Source: JAERML01 sp035687895
GTDB taxonomy: Bacteria; Bacteroidota; Ignavibacteria; UBA10030; UBA6906
Direction of reading: 5' to 3'
DNA: 26,245 bases
NCBI GenBank assembly: GCA_035687895.1
Contig: DASRUE010000043.1
Span: 1-26,245 of the forward strand
Shown one piece after another: positions 7,842 to 16,560 of the stretch. The first letter of the stretch is position 1; the number at the start of each line of letters is the position of its first letter. The position numbers were made by a program, and so were the translations under genes. Below the pieces are notes generated by a model, which saw only the letters and a list, made by a program, of their open reading frames with translations, did no database searches and was not told the origin of the DNA.

Positions 7842-10745
7842 TCACCCTTGCACTGTCTCAACGGGTTCTTCCGCGTACGACTCGATCGGAGGACATGCAC
7901 ACATGATGTTCCGGTCGCCATAGGAATTGTTGATCCTTCCGACGCTCGGCCAGAACTTGTGGTTCCGCACGAAGTAGAGAGGATAAACGGCTTTGTATCG
8001 GGTGTATGGATGATTCCAGCTTTCGCCCAGCGCCTCGTGCGCAGTGTGCGGTGCGTTCTTCAGGACATTATCAACAGGATCAGCCTTGCCGTCGGCGATT
8101 TCCTGAATCTCATTCCGGATGGAAATCAACGCATCTGCAAACCTATCGAGCTCAGCCTTCGACTCGCTCTCAGTGGGTTCTATCATCAGTGTACCAGCGA
8201 CTGGGAATGAAACGGTAGGGGCATGGAATCCATAATCCATCAGACGTTTGGCAACGTCTTCAACCTCGACATTCACATCATGTTTCAGTTGACGGAGGTC
8301 GAGGATGAACTCGTGTGCAACGCGTCCGTTCGCTCCCTGATACAACACCGGGTAGTGCTTCTCGAGCCGGGCCTTGAGATAGTTGGCATTGAGTATTGCG
8401 TACCGTGTCGCCTCCGTTACCCCTTCCGCGCCGAGCATCTTGATATACGCGTACGAAATGAGAAGGATGCTCGAGCTTCCCCAGGGCGCTGCGGAGACTG
8501 CGTGAATGGCTTTATTGCCGCCAGTCTTCATCATCGGGTGTCCCGGAAGGTACGGCGCCAGATGCTCTGACACACAGATAGGCCCCATGCCGGGCCCGCC
8601 GCCACCATGGGGAATGCTAAATGTCTTGTGCAGGTTGATGTGGCACACGTCAGCCCCAATCATGGCAGGGCTCGTCAGCCCAACTTGTGCGTTCAGGTTT
8701 GCGCCATCCATGTACACCAGCCCGCCGTACTCATGAATGACTGAACACATTTCTTGAATCCGCTCTTCAAACACTCCGTGCGTGGAGGGATAGGTGATCA
8801 TCAGCGCGGCAAGGTCATTTCTGTGCTCTTCTGCCTTTTTCCGCAAGTCGTCAACTTCCACATTCCCCTGTTCATCACACTTCACCACGACGACCTTGCA
8901 GCCTGCCATCACCGCACTCGCAGGGTTGGTGCCGTGGGCTGAGGAGGGAATGAGAGCCACATTGCGATGCTCGTGACCATGATCCTTATGATATTCCCGT
9001 ATCACCAGAAGCCCCGTGTATTCTCCCTGTGCACCGGAGTTTGGTTGAAGAGATGCCGCGGCAAATCCGGTGATTACACAGAGTTGTTCTTCGAGTTCTC
9101 TGAAGAGTCGGAGGTACCCTTGAACCTGATCTGCAGGTGCAAACGGGTGGATGCGTGAAAACTCTCTCCAACTGACCGGCAGTAGTTCTGTCGCAGCGTT
9201 CAGCTTCATCGTGCAAGAGCCGAGAGGGATCATCGAATGAGTCAACGAAAGGTCCTTGTTCTCGAGACTCTTAATGTACCGCATCATCTCGGATTCCGAG
9301 TGGTACGTTGTGAAGACGGAGTGAGTGAGGTAGGAGCTCGTACGTTGAAAGAGAGGGGGATAAGTATTCACACCGTCCAGTTGCAGAAGCTCGCTCCCTG
9401 TCCGTTGACCAGACGCCTGCGCAAAAATGGAGACTATTGCGACAACATCTTCCGGAAGGGTGGTCTCGTTCAGACTGATCCCTACATGGGTTGCATCGAG
9501 GTACCTGAAGTTCATCCCTGCCGCAAGTGCGAGGGGCCTGATCTTCTCAACAGATGGCATTGAGACGTTCAACGTGTCGAAGTAGATTTTGTTGTTCTGC
9601 ACATAGCCGAGTTTTTGAAGTTCTCGATCGAGTGCTTTCGCTGACAAATGGACACACTCTGCAATGCGTTTGATCCCCGCGGGTCCATGATAGACAGCGT
9701 ACATCCCCGCCATGATCGCAAGAAGCGCTTGGGCCGTGCAGATATTTGATGTTGCTTTCTCCCGCCGGATATGTTGCTCCCTCGTCTGCAACGTCATCCG
9801 GTAGGCCTTGTTGTTGTGACCATCGATTGAGACGCCGATGATCCTCCCGGGGATATGGCGGATGAACTCGTTGCGCGTTGCAAAGAATGCAGCATGGGGT
9901 CCACCGAACCCGAGCGGAACGCCGAAGCGTTGGGAGTTGCCAACGACAACATCGGCACCGAACTCTCCGGGAGGTGTCAGGAGAGCGAGACCTAGGAGGT
10001 CTGCGGCCACAACGACGTATGCACCAACGTCATGTGCCCTTGTGATGAATGTTCGATAGTCGTAAACCGCACCATCGTGTGCAGGATACTGGAGGATTAC
10101 ACCGAAGTAGGAAGAGTCGATGACGGCATCCTGATGGTTGCCGACTACGACTTCGAATCCAAGTGGAGTGGCTCGGGTGCGGATTACATCGACTGTCTGC
10201 GGGAGGCAGGTATTGGACACGAAGAACTTGCGTGCGTGCTCTGTCTTTGTATTTCTGCCCGCGATTCCGTAGAGCATGATCATGGCTTCAGCCGCCGCCG
10301 TTCCTTCATCCAACAGCGAGGCGTTGGCAACGTCCATGCCCGTCAGGTCCATCACCATTGTCTGAAAATTGATCAGCGCCTCCAACCGTCCCTGTGCGAG
10401 CTCCGCCTGATAGGGAGTGTACTGGGTATACCAGCCCGGGTTTTCAAGAATGTTTCTCTGGATGACGGCCGGGACAATGCAGTCGGCGTACCCCATTCCA
10501 ATGTAGGATTTAAACACCTTGTTCTGCTCAGCGAGTGTTCGCAGGCTCTCGATGAATCTGTACTCACCCATAGGTGGATCGAGAGAGAGTGGTTTCTTGA
10601 GCCTGATTCCCGGTGGGATGGTTTGGTCGATCAACTCGTCGAGAGACTGGACGCCGATCGACGCGAGCATCGCGGGGAGGTCCTGATGGCTCGTTCCGAT
10701 GTGTCGGGACTGAAATTTCTCTTCGTATTCTGATGATGCATGCAT
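7842..10745 (-). CDS. gcvP: Glycine dehydrogenase (decarboxylating), full-length P protein
   Basis: 967-residue PLP enzyme that decarboxylates glycine and transfers the aminomethyl group to the lipoyl arm of the H protein. The N-terminus carries RHIGTSHQDLPAML, as in the family. The C-terminal half contains HINLHKTFSIPHGGGGPGMG, whose Lys707 is the PLP Schiff-base lysine. SMIPLGSCTMKLNAATE and SSAHGTNPASAVMAG are further signatures. Both halves are in one chain, unlike the split GcvPA/GcvPB form. The T, H and L components are not in this window. The ATG lies in ATGCATGCA with no strong ribosome site. The gene is 36 bp downstream of rnc. Confidence 0.97.
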   Translation of the reverse strand: MHASSEYEEKFQSRHIGTSHQDLPAMLASIGVQSLDELIDQTIPPGIRLKKPLSLDPPMGEYRFIESLRTLAEQNKVFKSYIGMGYADCIVPAVIQRNILENPGWYTQYTPYQAELAQGRLEALINFQTMVMDLTGMDVANASLLDEGTAAAEAMIMLYGIAGRNTKTEHARKFFVSNTCLPQTVDVIRTRATPLGFEVVVGNHQDAVIDSSYFGVILQYPAHDGAVYDYRTFITRAHDVGAYVVVAADLLGLALLTPPGEFGADVVVGNSQRFGVPLGFGGPHAAFFATRNEFIRHIPGRIIGVSIDGHNNKAYRMTLQTREQHIRREKATSNICTAQALLAIMAGMYAVYHGPAGIKRIAECVHLSAKALDRELQKLGYVQNNKIYFDTLNVSMPSVEKIRPLALAAGMNFRYLDATHVGISLNETTLPEDVVAIVSIFAQASGQRTGSELLQLDGVNTYPPLFQRTSSYLTHSVFTTYHSESEMMRYIKSLENKDLSLTHSMIPLGSCTMKLNAATELLPVSWREFSRIHPFAPADQVQGYLRLFRELEEQLCVITGFAAASLQPNSGAQGEYTGLLVIREYHKDHGHEHRNVALIPSSAHGTNPASAVMAGCKVVVVKCDEQGNVEVDDLRKKAEEHRNDLAALMITYPSTHGVFEERIQEMCSVIHEYGGLVYMDGANLNAQVGLTSPAMIGADVCHINLHKTFSIPHGGGGPGMGPICVSEHLAPYLPGHPMMKTGGNKAIHAVSAAPWGSSSILLISYAYIKMLGAEGVTEATRYAILNANYLKARLEKHYPVLYQGANGRVAHEFILDLRQLKHDVNVEVEDVAKRLMDYGFHAPTVSFPVAGTLMIEPTESESKAELDRFADALISIRNEIQEIADGKADPVDNVLKNAPHTAHEALGESWNHPYTRYKAVYPLYFVRNHKFWPSVGRINNSYGDRNIMCACPPIESYAEEPVETVQG

Positions 10746-10781
10746 GAGTTTATCGAATTTGCCGGATAAGATCGTGAACGA

Positions 10782-11603
10782 CTACGCGTGGTGGTTTTGC
10801 CGGCTTCCTGTTGGAGCGTTTTCCAGTTGATGGAGGGAATCGAGGGCCATGCCAGCGGCTGCCTGCTCGGCCTCCTTCTTATTCTTTCCCGTCCCGACTC
10901 CCTTCTTCTCGCTATTCAACACTACCTCTACAGTAAAGGTCCGGTCGTGGTCGGGCCCTTCCTCTCTCACAATTGTATATCGTGGAACGCCCAGTCCCCG
11001 ACCCTGTGCGTACTCCAGCAGCATGCTCTTGTAGTTCTCGTCATCCGTGACAACCGAGCCGCTCTTGAGAGCTGCGAGGACCTGCCGTTCCACAAACTGT
11101 CGCGCCGCATCGAATCCGCCGTCAAGATAGATCGCGGCAATAACTGCTTCATACGTATCGGCTATAATAGTCTCGTAGCCTTTGCCGATTGCGTCTGCTG
11201 CGCTGGGACTCATCAGGATGAAGTCCATCAGATGGATTTCCTTCGCGTAGGTTGCGAGTGCTTTACGATTCACAAGCCGGGAACGGAGCTTCGTCAACTC
11301 TCCCTCTTCCGCCTCAGGAAAGTGATGGTAGAGGAACTCGGCGACGATCAGGTTGAGGATGGAATCACCAAGGAACTCCAGCCGCTCGTTGGAGGTGCCC
11401 GGACTATTCAAGCGTTGGAGGAAAGAACGGTGGAGCAGGGACTGGACGAAAATGTCCCTGTTGCGAATGGAATACCCGATCAGGTGTTCAAATTTCTTGA
11501 TGTTGGCGGCAAAGAGCGTTGTATATTCACTCTGCTCGCCGTCCGATAGTGCATGTCCCCCCCGTCTGGAGATTCTGTGCAGAAACTCCGTCACCCAACG
11601 CAT
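10782..11603 (-). CDS. rnc: Ribonuclease III
   Basis: 273-residue double-strand-specific endoribonuclease for rRNA and mRNA processing. The catalytic domain carries the signature NERLEFLGDSILN with Glu73, Glu76 and Asp80, and ADTYEAVIAAIYLDGG with Asp149 and Glu152; these are the metal-binding acidic residues. A double-stranded RNA-binding domain follows (about 189-258: LLEYAQGRG, then KKEAEQAAA near its end). The reading frame is open upstream to 11660, overlapping fabF, but the ATG at 11603, 7 bp after the fabF stop, gives the family's usual N-terminus and is preferred. Location at the end of the fab operon after fabF is a common bacterial arrangement. Confidence 0.95.
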   Translation of the reverse strand: MRWVTEFLHRISRRGGHALSDGEQSEYTTLFAANIKKFEHLIGYSIRNRDIFVQSLLHRSFLQRLNSPGTSNERLEFLGDSILNLIVAEFLYHHFPEAEEGELTKLRSRLVNRKALATYAKEIHLMDFILMSPSAADAIGKGYETIIADTYEAVIAAIYLDGGFDAARQFVERQVLAALKSGSVVTDDENYKSMLLEYAQGRGLGVPRYTIVREEGPDHDRTFTVEVVLNSEKKGVGTGKNKKEAEQAAAGMALDSLHQLENAPTGSRQNHHA

Positions 11604-11610
11604 GACAGTC

Positions 11611-12861
11611 TCATGTGGTTGCGTACTTCCTGAACAGGATTGTTGCGTTGTGTCCACCAAACCCGAACGTGTTGCTGAGACTGTATTGCACAGGTCTCTT
11701 TGCGGCGATATTGGGTGTATAATTCAGATCGCACGCAGGATCGGGAAACTCATAATTGATGGTGGGGGGAATGGTATCGTTGACGCAGGCAAGGAGCGCA
11801 GCAATGGCCTCGATTGCGCCTGCAGCGCCAAGCAGGTGGCCGGTCATGGATTTGGTAGAACTGATGCGGAGCTTGTGAGCGTGGGCTCCAAAGGTTGTCT
11901 TGATAGCAACTGTTTCACTGATGTCCCCGAGGGGAGTGGACGTTCCGTGAACATTGATGTAATCGACGTTCTCGGGCTTGATGCCGGCATCGTTCAATGC
12001 ACGTTTCATGGAGCGAACCGCCCCCTCGCCGCCGGTAGGAGGCGCGGTGATATGGTAGGCATCGGCAGTGAACCCGATGCCGACGAGCTCGACATAAATC
12101 CGAGCACCGCGCGCGCGCGCATGCTCAAGTTCCTCCAGGATCAATGCACCGCCCCCCTCGCCCATAACGAACCCGTCGCGCTGCTGGTCGAACGGGCGAC
12201 TTGCCTTTTCAGGTGCATCATTTCTTGTAGAGAGGGCCTTCATCGAGTTGAACCCGCCAAGGCCCATGGGAGTGATTGGCGCTTCCGATCCACCACAGAC
12301 CATGACGTCTGCATCACCGTACTGGATGATGCGGTAGGCATCCCCGATTGCGTGCGACGCTGTTGCACAAGCGGACACGGTCGCGTAGTTTGGACCTTTC
12401 AAACCGTGCTTGATGGAGATGTACCCGCATGCGATATCCGGGATGAGCATGGGAATGAAGAATGGGCTAATGCGTCGCGGCCCGCCTTCCTTGTAGTTTG
12501 TGAACTGCGTATCGTACGTCATCATACCCCCGATACCAGAACCGTACACGACGCCGATTCGGTCGGGGTCCATATCCTTCAACGGCAACGCAGCATCTGC
12601 CACCGCCATATCGGAGGAAATCACGGCGAACTGCGCAAACGGATCCATGCGCTGAGCTGACTTGCGGTCTAGAAAATCTGTTGCCTTGAATCCTTTCACC
12701 TCGCATGCGAAGTGAGTGTCGTACGCCGTCGTATCGAAATGGGTAATGGGCGCCGCGCCGCTCTTGCCGGAAACCAGTGCATTCCAAAAATCCTGAGCAT
12801 TCAGTCCAATTGGAGTGACGGCACCAATGCCGGTGACAACAACTCTTCGCTTAGCGTTCAT
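11611..12861 (-). CDS. fabF: Beta-ketoacyl-ACP synthase II
   Basis: 416-residue condensing enzyme that elongates acyl-ACP with malonyl-ACP in type II fatty-acid synthesis. It starts RRVVVTGIGAVTPIGL. The catalytic triad is visible: Cys165 in SACATASHAIGDA, His305 in NVHGTSTPLGD and His342 in SMTGHLLGAAGAIE, with the conserved Lys337. The ORF is open further upstream to a TTG at 12891, but the ATG at 12861 gives the normal start and length. A 95-bp gap separates it from acpP; only a weak 5-bp hairpin is seen there. Confidence 0.97.
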   Translation of the reverse strand: MNAKRRVVVTGIGAVTPIGLNAQDFWNALVSGKSGAAPITHFDTTAYDTHFACEVKGFKATDFLDRKSAQRMDPFAQFAVISSDMAVADAALPLKDMDPDRIGVVYGSGIGGMMTYDTQFTNYKEGGPRRISPFFIPMLIPDIACGYISIKHGLKGPNYATVSACATASHAIGDAYRIIQYGDADVMVCGGSEAPITPMGLGGFNSMKALSTRNDAPEKASRPFDQQRDGFVMGEGGGALILEELEHARARGARIYVELVGIGFTADAYHITAPPTGGEGAVRSMKRALNDAGIKPENVDYINVHGTSTPLGDISETVAIKTTFGAHAHKLRISSTKSMTGHLLGAAGAIEAIAALLACVNDTIPPTINYEFPDPACDLNYTPNIAAKRPVQYSLSNTFGFGGHNATILFRKYATT

Positions 12862-12956
12862 AGACCCTGGTCTCGACTCTCTGATTCGCAACGCATAGAC
12901 ATCCCCTTTCCCCGAAGATCACGCCATTCCCTCTAAGGGACGCTGTAGCAGCAGTG

Positions 12957-13193
12957 TCATGCCGATTTGGACTTTATGTATTTCACTGCGTCGCCGACGG
13001 TGCCGATCTTTTCTGCATCTTCATCCGGGATCTGGAGATTGAACGCCTTTTCGAACTCCATCACGAGTTCGACCGTGTCCAACGAATCTGCGCCGAGATC
13101 GTTGGTGAAAGAGGCTTCCGGAGTGATCTGTCCATCGTCCACTCCAAGTTTGTTGATAATGATCTCTTTGACTTTTGCCTCTATGTCTGCCAT
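12957..13193 (-). CDS. acpP: Acyl carrier protein
   Basis: 78-residue acidic four-helix carrier of acyl chains in fatty-acid synthesis. Ser37 in the GADSLDTVE motif is the phosphopantetheine attachment site. IPDEDAEKIGTVGDAVKYI is the typical helix III/IV segment. The ribosome site AGGAGGT at 13207-13201, seven bases before the ATG, is one of the strongest in the window and fits the high expression expected for ACP. It sits between fabG and fabF as in the classic fab cluster. Confidence 0.98.
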   Translation of the reverse strand: MADIEAKVKEIIINKLGVDDGQITPEASFTNDLGADSLDTVELVMEFEKAFNLQIPDEDAEKIGTVGDAVKYIKSKSA

Positions 13194-13255
13194 GACGTTG
13201 ACCTCCTGTGTGGTGAAAGTGGGAATGAAGAATCCAGTATCCGAACAAGTCTGAG

Positions 13256-14002
13256 CTACATCGTCATACCGCCGTCAACGCAGAGGACCTGGCCGGTGAT
13301 ATAATCCGCATCGGAAGAAGCAAGGAAGCGGACAACGCCCGCGATCTCATGGGGCTGGGCTGTACGTTTCAACGGGATCAACTCGGCAAGGGCCTTCTTT
13401 TGATCGGCGTTCAGTTTGTGCGTCATGTCTGTTTCGACGAATCCGGGCGCGACCGCATTGACCTGAATATTGCGAGAACCGAGCTCTTTTGCAACTGATT
13501 TTGTGAAGCCGATCAGTCCCGCTTTTGAAGCAGCGTAGTTTGCCTGACCCGCGTTTCCTGTCACTCCAACAACAGACGTGATGTTGATGATTTTGCCCGC
13601 GCGTTGTCCCATCATCGGGCGACATGCGGCTTTCGTAAAATTAAATGCGCTCTTCAGATTGTTGGCGATGACAGTATCCCAATCCTCTTCACTCATCCGC
13701 ATCAACAAGCCGTCACGCGTAATACCCGCGTTGTTTACGAGAATGTCCAACCGTCCGCAATCCTTGATGACCTGCTCCACAACCTTGGTTGTCTCTGTGG
13801 AAGACGCTGCATCTGAGGAGTACGCAAACGCCTGTCGACCTTTGGTGCGCAGGTCCTTGACAAGTTCTTCTGCAGCAGCGGCCGAACTCTTGTAGGTGAA
13901 TGCAACCGTTGCACCAGCATCGGAGAGAGCCAGAACGATCGCCTTTCCTATCCCTCGTCCGCCCCCTGTGACGAGAGCAACCTTTCCATTCAATCCTGTC
14001 AC
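13256..14002 (-). CDS. fabG: 3-oxoacyl-ACP reductase
   Basis: 248-residue short-chain dehydrogenase that reduces beta-ketoacyl-ACP with NADPH. Visible features are the TGGGRGIG cofactor loop (12-19), NNAG (90-93), and the catalytic tetrad Asn115, Ser143, Tyr156 and Lys160 (YAASK). The C-terminus, GQVLCVDGGMTM, is typical of FabG. The start is a GTG at 14002 whose GTGA overlaps the stop of the preceding gene; GAGGGAGAG immediately upstream serves as ribosome site. No in-frame ATG precedes the cofactor loop. Confidence 0.97.
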   Translation of the reverse strand: MTGLNGKVALVTGGGRGIGKAIVLALSDAGATVAFTYKSSAAAAEELVKDLRTKGRQAFAYSSDAASSTETTKVVEQVIKDCGRLDILVNNAGITRDGLLMRMSEEDWDTVIANNLKSAFNFTKAACRPMMGQRAGKIINITSVVGVTGNAGQANYAASKAGLIGFTKSVAKELGSRNIQVNAVAPGFVETDMTHKLNADQKKALAELIPLKRTAQPHEIAGVVRFLASSDADYITGQVLCVDGGMTM

Positions 14003-14619
14003 AGGCTCTCCCTCACCGGAACGCGAAGGCCGGTCTGACTTCGTCGCGCATGGTAGTGCGATTCCAGGTCTCGATATCCATCACCACCAAGAAGATGGAT
14101 CAACTCTTCCTTGCACGCCTCAAACAGCGGGACATCAAACTCATTGGCGACCGTGCAGCAGGTCTCTTCACTCTGCAACATGTCGTCGAATAAAACGACT
14201 CTGTTGGAAATTTCAATTGGGTAGAGGACGCAGAAGAGAGGCTTCAGCGCCCATTTGTCCATCCCCTCCGCAACGGCGGCGACCTGTAACGAACACCAGC
14301 CTTGCTTGTTCAAAAATGCACACTTACCATTGATTTCAGTCGTCCCGACACAACGGCCGGAGGCGAAATCCGAATCATCTGACTCATGATCCTCGAACCA
14401 AAGTGAATCATCGGTCGCCTGCGTCTCATCCATGTGCTTCTTGATGATGTCATTGCGCGCCAGAATTTTATCGCGTTCTACAACATCGATGTAAACGCCT
14501 CCCTCACAGCAAACAGCAGTACACCGACAAGGTCCGCCGCCAGTAGGGACGCCCTTTTCAAGAAGGTCAGGTGAGATTGCATATTGCTTAACCTGAATGT
14601 TTTCTCCGATCATACTCAT
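13999..14619 (-). CDS. Cys-rich DUF3109/YkgJ-like protein inside the fab operon
   Basis: 206 residues with eleven cysteines: 31, 33, 37, 38 (CxCxxxCC), 90, 100, 109 (CAFLNKQGWC), 130 (KPLFCVLYPIEI), 154, 155 and 169. The pattern of an N-terminal cysteine cluster, then C-x8-C, then KPxxCxLYPI and a C-terminal Cys resembles DUF3109 and the wider YkgJ zinc/iron-chelating group. The function of these proteins is not established; metal or Fe-S binding is inferred from the cysteines. There is no signal peptide or membrane helix. Its ATG overlaps the fabD stop (ATGA, 14616-14619) and its TGA overlaps the fabG GTG start (GTGA), so it is coupled on both sides. The DUF assignment is by motif memory and moderately sure. 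Confidence 0.75.
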   Translation of the reverse strand: MSMIGENIQVKQYAISPDLLEKGVPTGGGPCRCTAVCCEGGVYIDVVERDKILARNDIIKKHMDETQATDDSLWFEDHESDDSDFASGRCVGTTEINGKCAFLNKQGWCSLQVAAVAEGMDKWALKPLFCVLYPIEISNRVVLFDDMLQSEETCCTVANEFDVPLFEACKEELIHLLGGDGYRDLESHYHARRSQTGLRVPVRESL

Positions 14620-15536
14620 TGAATAGCCGGCTGTTTAAGGTCTGTGAACTTGTCGATGTTCGACACCATCACGCCTGGCTCAATTCGCTTTACCAGTCCC
14701 TGAAGAACCTTCCCCGGCCCAACCTCCACGAAGCTGGATGCCCCATCTCGCACCATATTCTTGACCGATTGTTCCCATTGGACAGGGCTGGTAATTTGCT
14801 GGAAGAGGCGCTCGCGGATCTCTGATGCCTCGATGACAGGATCTGCCGTAACATTCGCGTAAACAGGAATGTTCGCATTATGGATGGCAGTTGTCTCAAG
14901 AGCTCGCTTCAAGCCATCCCGTGCCAGTTCCATCAGAGGCGAATGAAACGCGCCGCTGACGACAAGTTCCTTCACGAGTTTTGCACCGCGCTGTTTGGCG
15001 ATTTCCATCGCCCTATGTACACCCTCGATTGAACCCGAAATTACAATCTGGCCTGGTGAATTGAAGTTAGCAGGTTGTACAACCCCAAATTCTGAAGCAT
15101 CCTGACAGACCTGTTGAACCACTTCTGGCAGCATCCCGACAACTGCAGCCATAGTTCCCTTGTTCACTGCACCTGCGTGTTGCATCAGCTCTCCTCGCAA
15201 GCGAACAAGCCGAAGAGCATCCTCAAATCCGATTGCTCCTGCAGTAACAAGTGCACTATACTCGCCGAGGGAATGCCCCGCAACCATGTCCGGCTTGATC
15301 TCGGCAAGGAGCCGACCAAGAGCAACGCTGTGCAAAAAGATTGCCGGTTGCGTGTTCTTGGTCTGGCGGAGCTCATCCTCGGGACCCTGAAAGCAGATTT
15401 GACTGAGAGAGAATCCGAGCAAAGTATCTGCGCGTTCAAAGAGCTGGCGCGAGCCTGGATCCTGTTCGCACAGGTCCTTTCCCATTCCTACATATTGTGA
15501 CCCCTGTCCGGGGAATACAAACGCAATCATACCCAT
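14616..15536 (-). CDS. fabD: Malonyl-CoA:ACP transacylase
   Basis: 306-residue enzyme that loads malonyl groups onto ACP. It contains IAFVFPGQGSQYVGMG at the start, the nucleophile Ser89 in GHSLGEYSAL, Arg114 in RLRGELMQ for the malonyl carboxylate, and the catalytic His198 in GAFHSPLM. Length is typical. Two ATGs two codons apart (15536 and 15530) are possible starts; the second fits an AGGA five bases upstream. It follows the fabH stop by one base. Confidence 0.97.
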   Translation of the reverse strand: MGMIAFVFPGQGSQYVGMGKDLCEQDPGSRQLFERADTLLGFSLSQICFQGPEDELRQTKNTQPAIFLHSVALGRLLAEIKPDMVAGHSLGEYSALVTAGAIGFEDALRLVRLRGELMQHAGAVNKGTMAAVVGMLPEVVQQVCQDASEFGVVQPANFNSPGQIVISGSIEGVHRAMEIAKQRGAKLVKELVVSGAFHSPLMELARDGLKRALETTAIHNANIPVYANVTADPVIEASEIRERLFQQITSPVQWEQSVKNMVRDGASSFVEVGPGKVLQGLVKRIEPGVMVSNIDKFTDLKQPAIQ

Positions 15537-15537
15537 C

Positions 15538-16560
15538 CTATGACGTAACCTTGTCGACAGACCATCTCATCAGTACGGAGCCCCAGGTGTAACCCGCACC
15601 AAAACTTGCAAGGACAATGGTCTGCCCTTTTCGGAGTTGCCCGCTATGCCACCATTCGGAAAGGCAGAGTGGGATCGTTGCCGCCGTTGTGTTGCCGTAT
15701 CTGTCGATATTCACCATCACTTTGGACTTATCAAGCCCCATCCGGTCGGCAGTTGCATCAATGATACGAAGGTTTGCCTGATGGGGGACAAGCCAGTCAA
15801 TATCCTTGCCGGCGAGGTTGTTTCGTTTCATGATTTCCGCGGACACTTCAGCCATGCCGACAACAGCAACTTTGAACACAGCCTTCCCATCCTGATAGAG
15901 GTAGTGCATGCGCTTGTCGACGGTCTCATGTGTTGTCGGGAAAAGACTGCCACCCCCCCTCAAGTTAAGGAATCTCTCTCCTGAACCGTCAGCGCACAGA
16001 ATATGATCGAGAATGCCAAGTGACGGGTCGTCTGAAGGTTCGAGGAGAACTGCGGCGCCTGCATCACCAAACAGAATGCAGTTGTTGCGATCTGTGTAAT
16101 CTGTAATGGAACTCATCTTGTCCGCGCCAACCACAATCACTTTCTTGCAAGCGCCTGTTTCAATGAACTGAGCCCCGATGACGAGTGAATACACAAAACC
16201 GGAACATGCTGCCGATACGTCGAACCCCCAGGCTTTTTTTGCCCCCACTTTTTCCTGGATCAGACACGCGGTGGAAGGGAAGAACATATCGGGAGAAATC
16301 GTGGCAACGACAATGAGGTCAATCTCGCTGGCATCGATACCGCGGTTCTGCAGCACCATTTGCACGGCCTTGGCACCCATATCGGAAGTGCCACCCTGCT
16401 CAAGAATTCTCCTCTCAGAAATCCCCGTTCGCGTTCTAATCCATTCGTCGGTCGTGTCCACCATCTTTTCGAGGTCTGCATTTGACAGGACCTTCTCCGG
16501 AGCGTAGTGCCCGACGGCAGTAATGGTTGCTCTCTTCTTTTCCATCACGTCCAGATTCAT
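15538..16560 (-). CDS. fabH: Beta-ketoacyl-ACP synthase III
   Basis: 340-residue initiating condensing enzyme that joins an acyl-CoA primer to malonyl-ACP. The triad is Cys119 (DVSAACSGFVYSL), His260 (WLVPHQANLRI) and Asn290 (RYGNTTAATIPL). DEWIRTRTGISERR near residue 38 is the usual N-terminal signature. The ATG overlaps the plsX stop in TAATG (16562-16558). An ATG five codons in (16545) is an alternative start. Confidence 0.97.
   Translation of the reverse strand: MNLDVMEKKRATITAVGHYAPEKVLSNADLEKMVDTTDEWIRTRTGISERRILEQGGTSDMGAKAVQMVLQNRGIDASEIDLIVVATISPDMFFPSTACLIQEKVGAKKAWGFDVSAACSGFVYSLVIGAQFIETGACKKVIVVGADKMSSITDYTDRNNCILFGDAGAAVLLEPSDDPSLGILDHILCADGSGERFLNLRGGGSLFPTTHETVDKRMHYLYQDGKAVFKVAVVGMAEVSAEIMKRNNLAGKDIDWLVPHQANLRIIDATADRMGLDKSKVMVNIDRYGNTTAATIPLCLSEWWHSGQLRKGQTIVLASFGAGYTWGSVLMRWSVDKVTS

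Noticed and set aside
12108..12124. 17-bp alternating CG/CA tract (Z-DNA type)
   Set aside because: It is fully explained by Ala-Arg codons (HARARGAR) in fabF.
11353..12660. A 435-codon open frame on the plus strand
   Set aside because: It lies antisense to fabF and rnc, both with full catalytic motifs. The translation has no recognisable domain and a composition expected of a mirrored coding frame.
12862..12956. TCCCT/AGGGA hairpin between acpP and fabF
   Set aside because: The 5-bp stem with a three-base loop has no T-run and is too weak to call a terminator; the gap is otherwise featureless.
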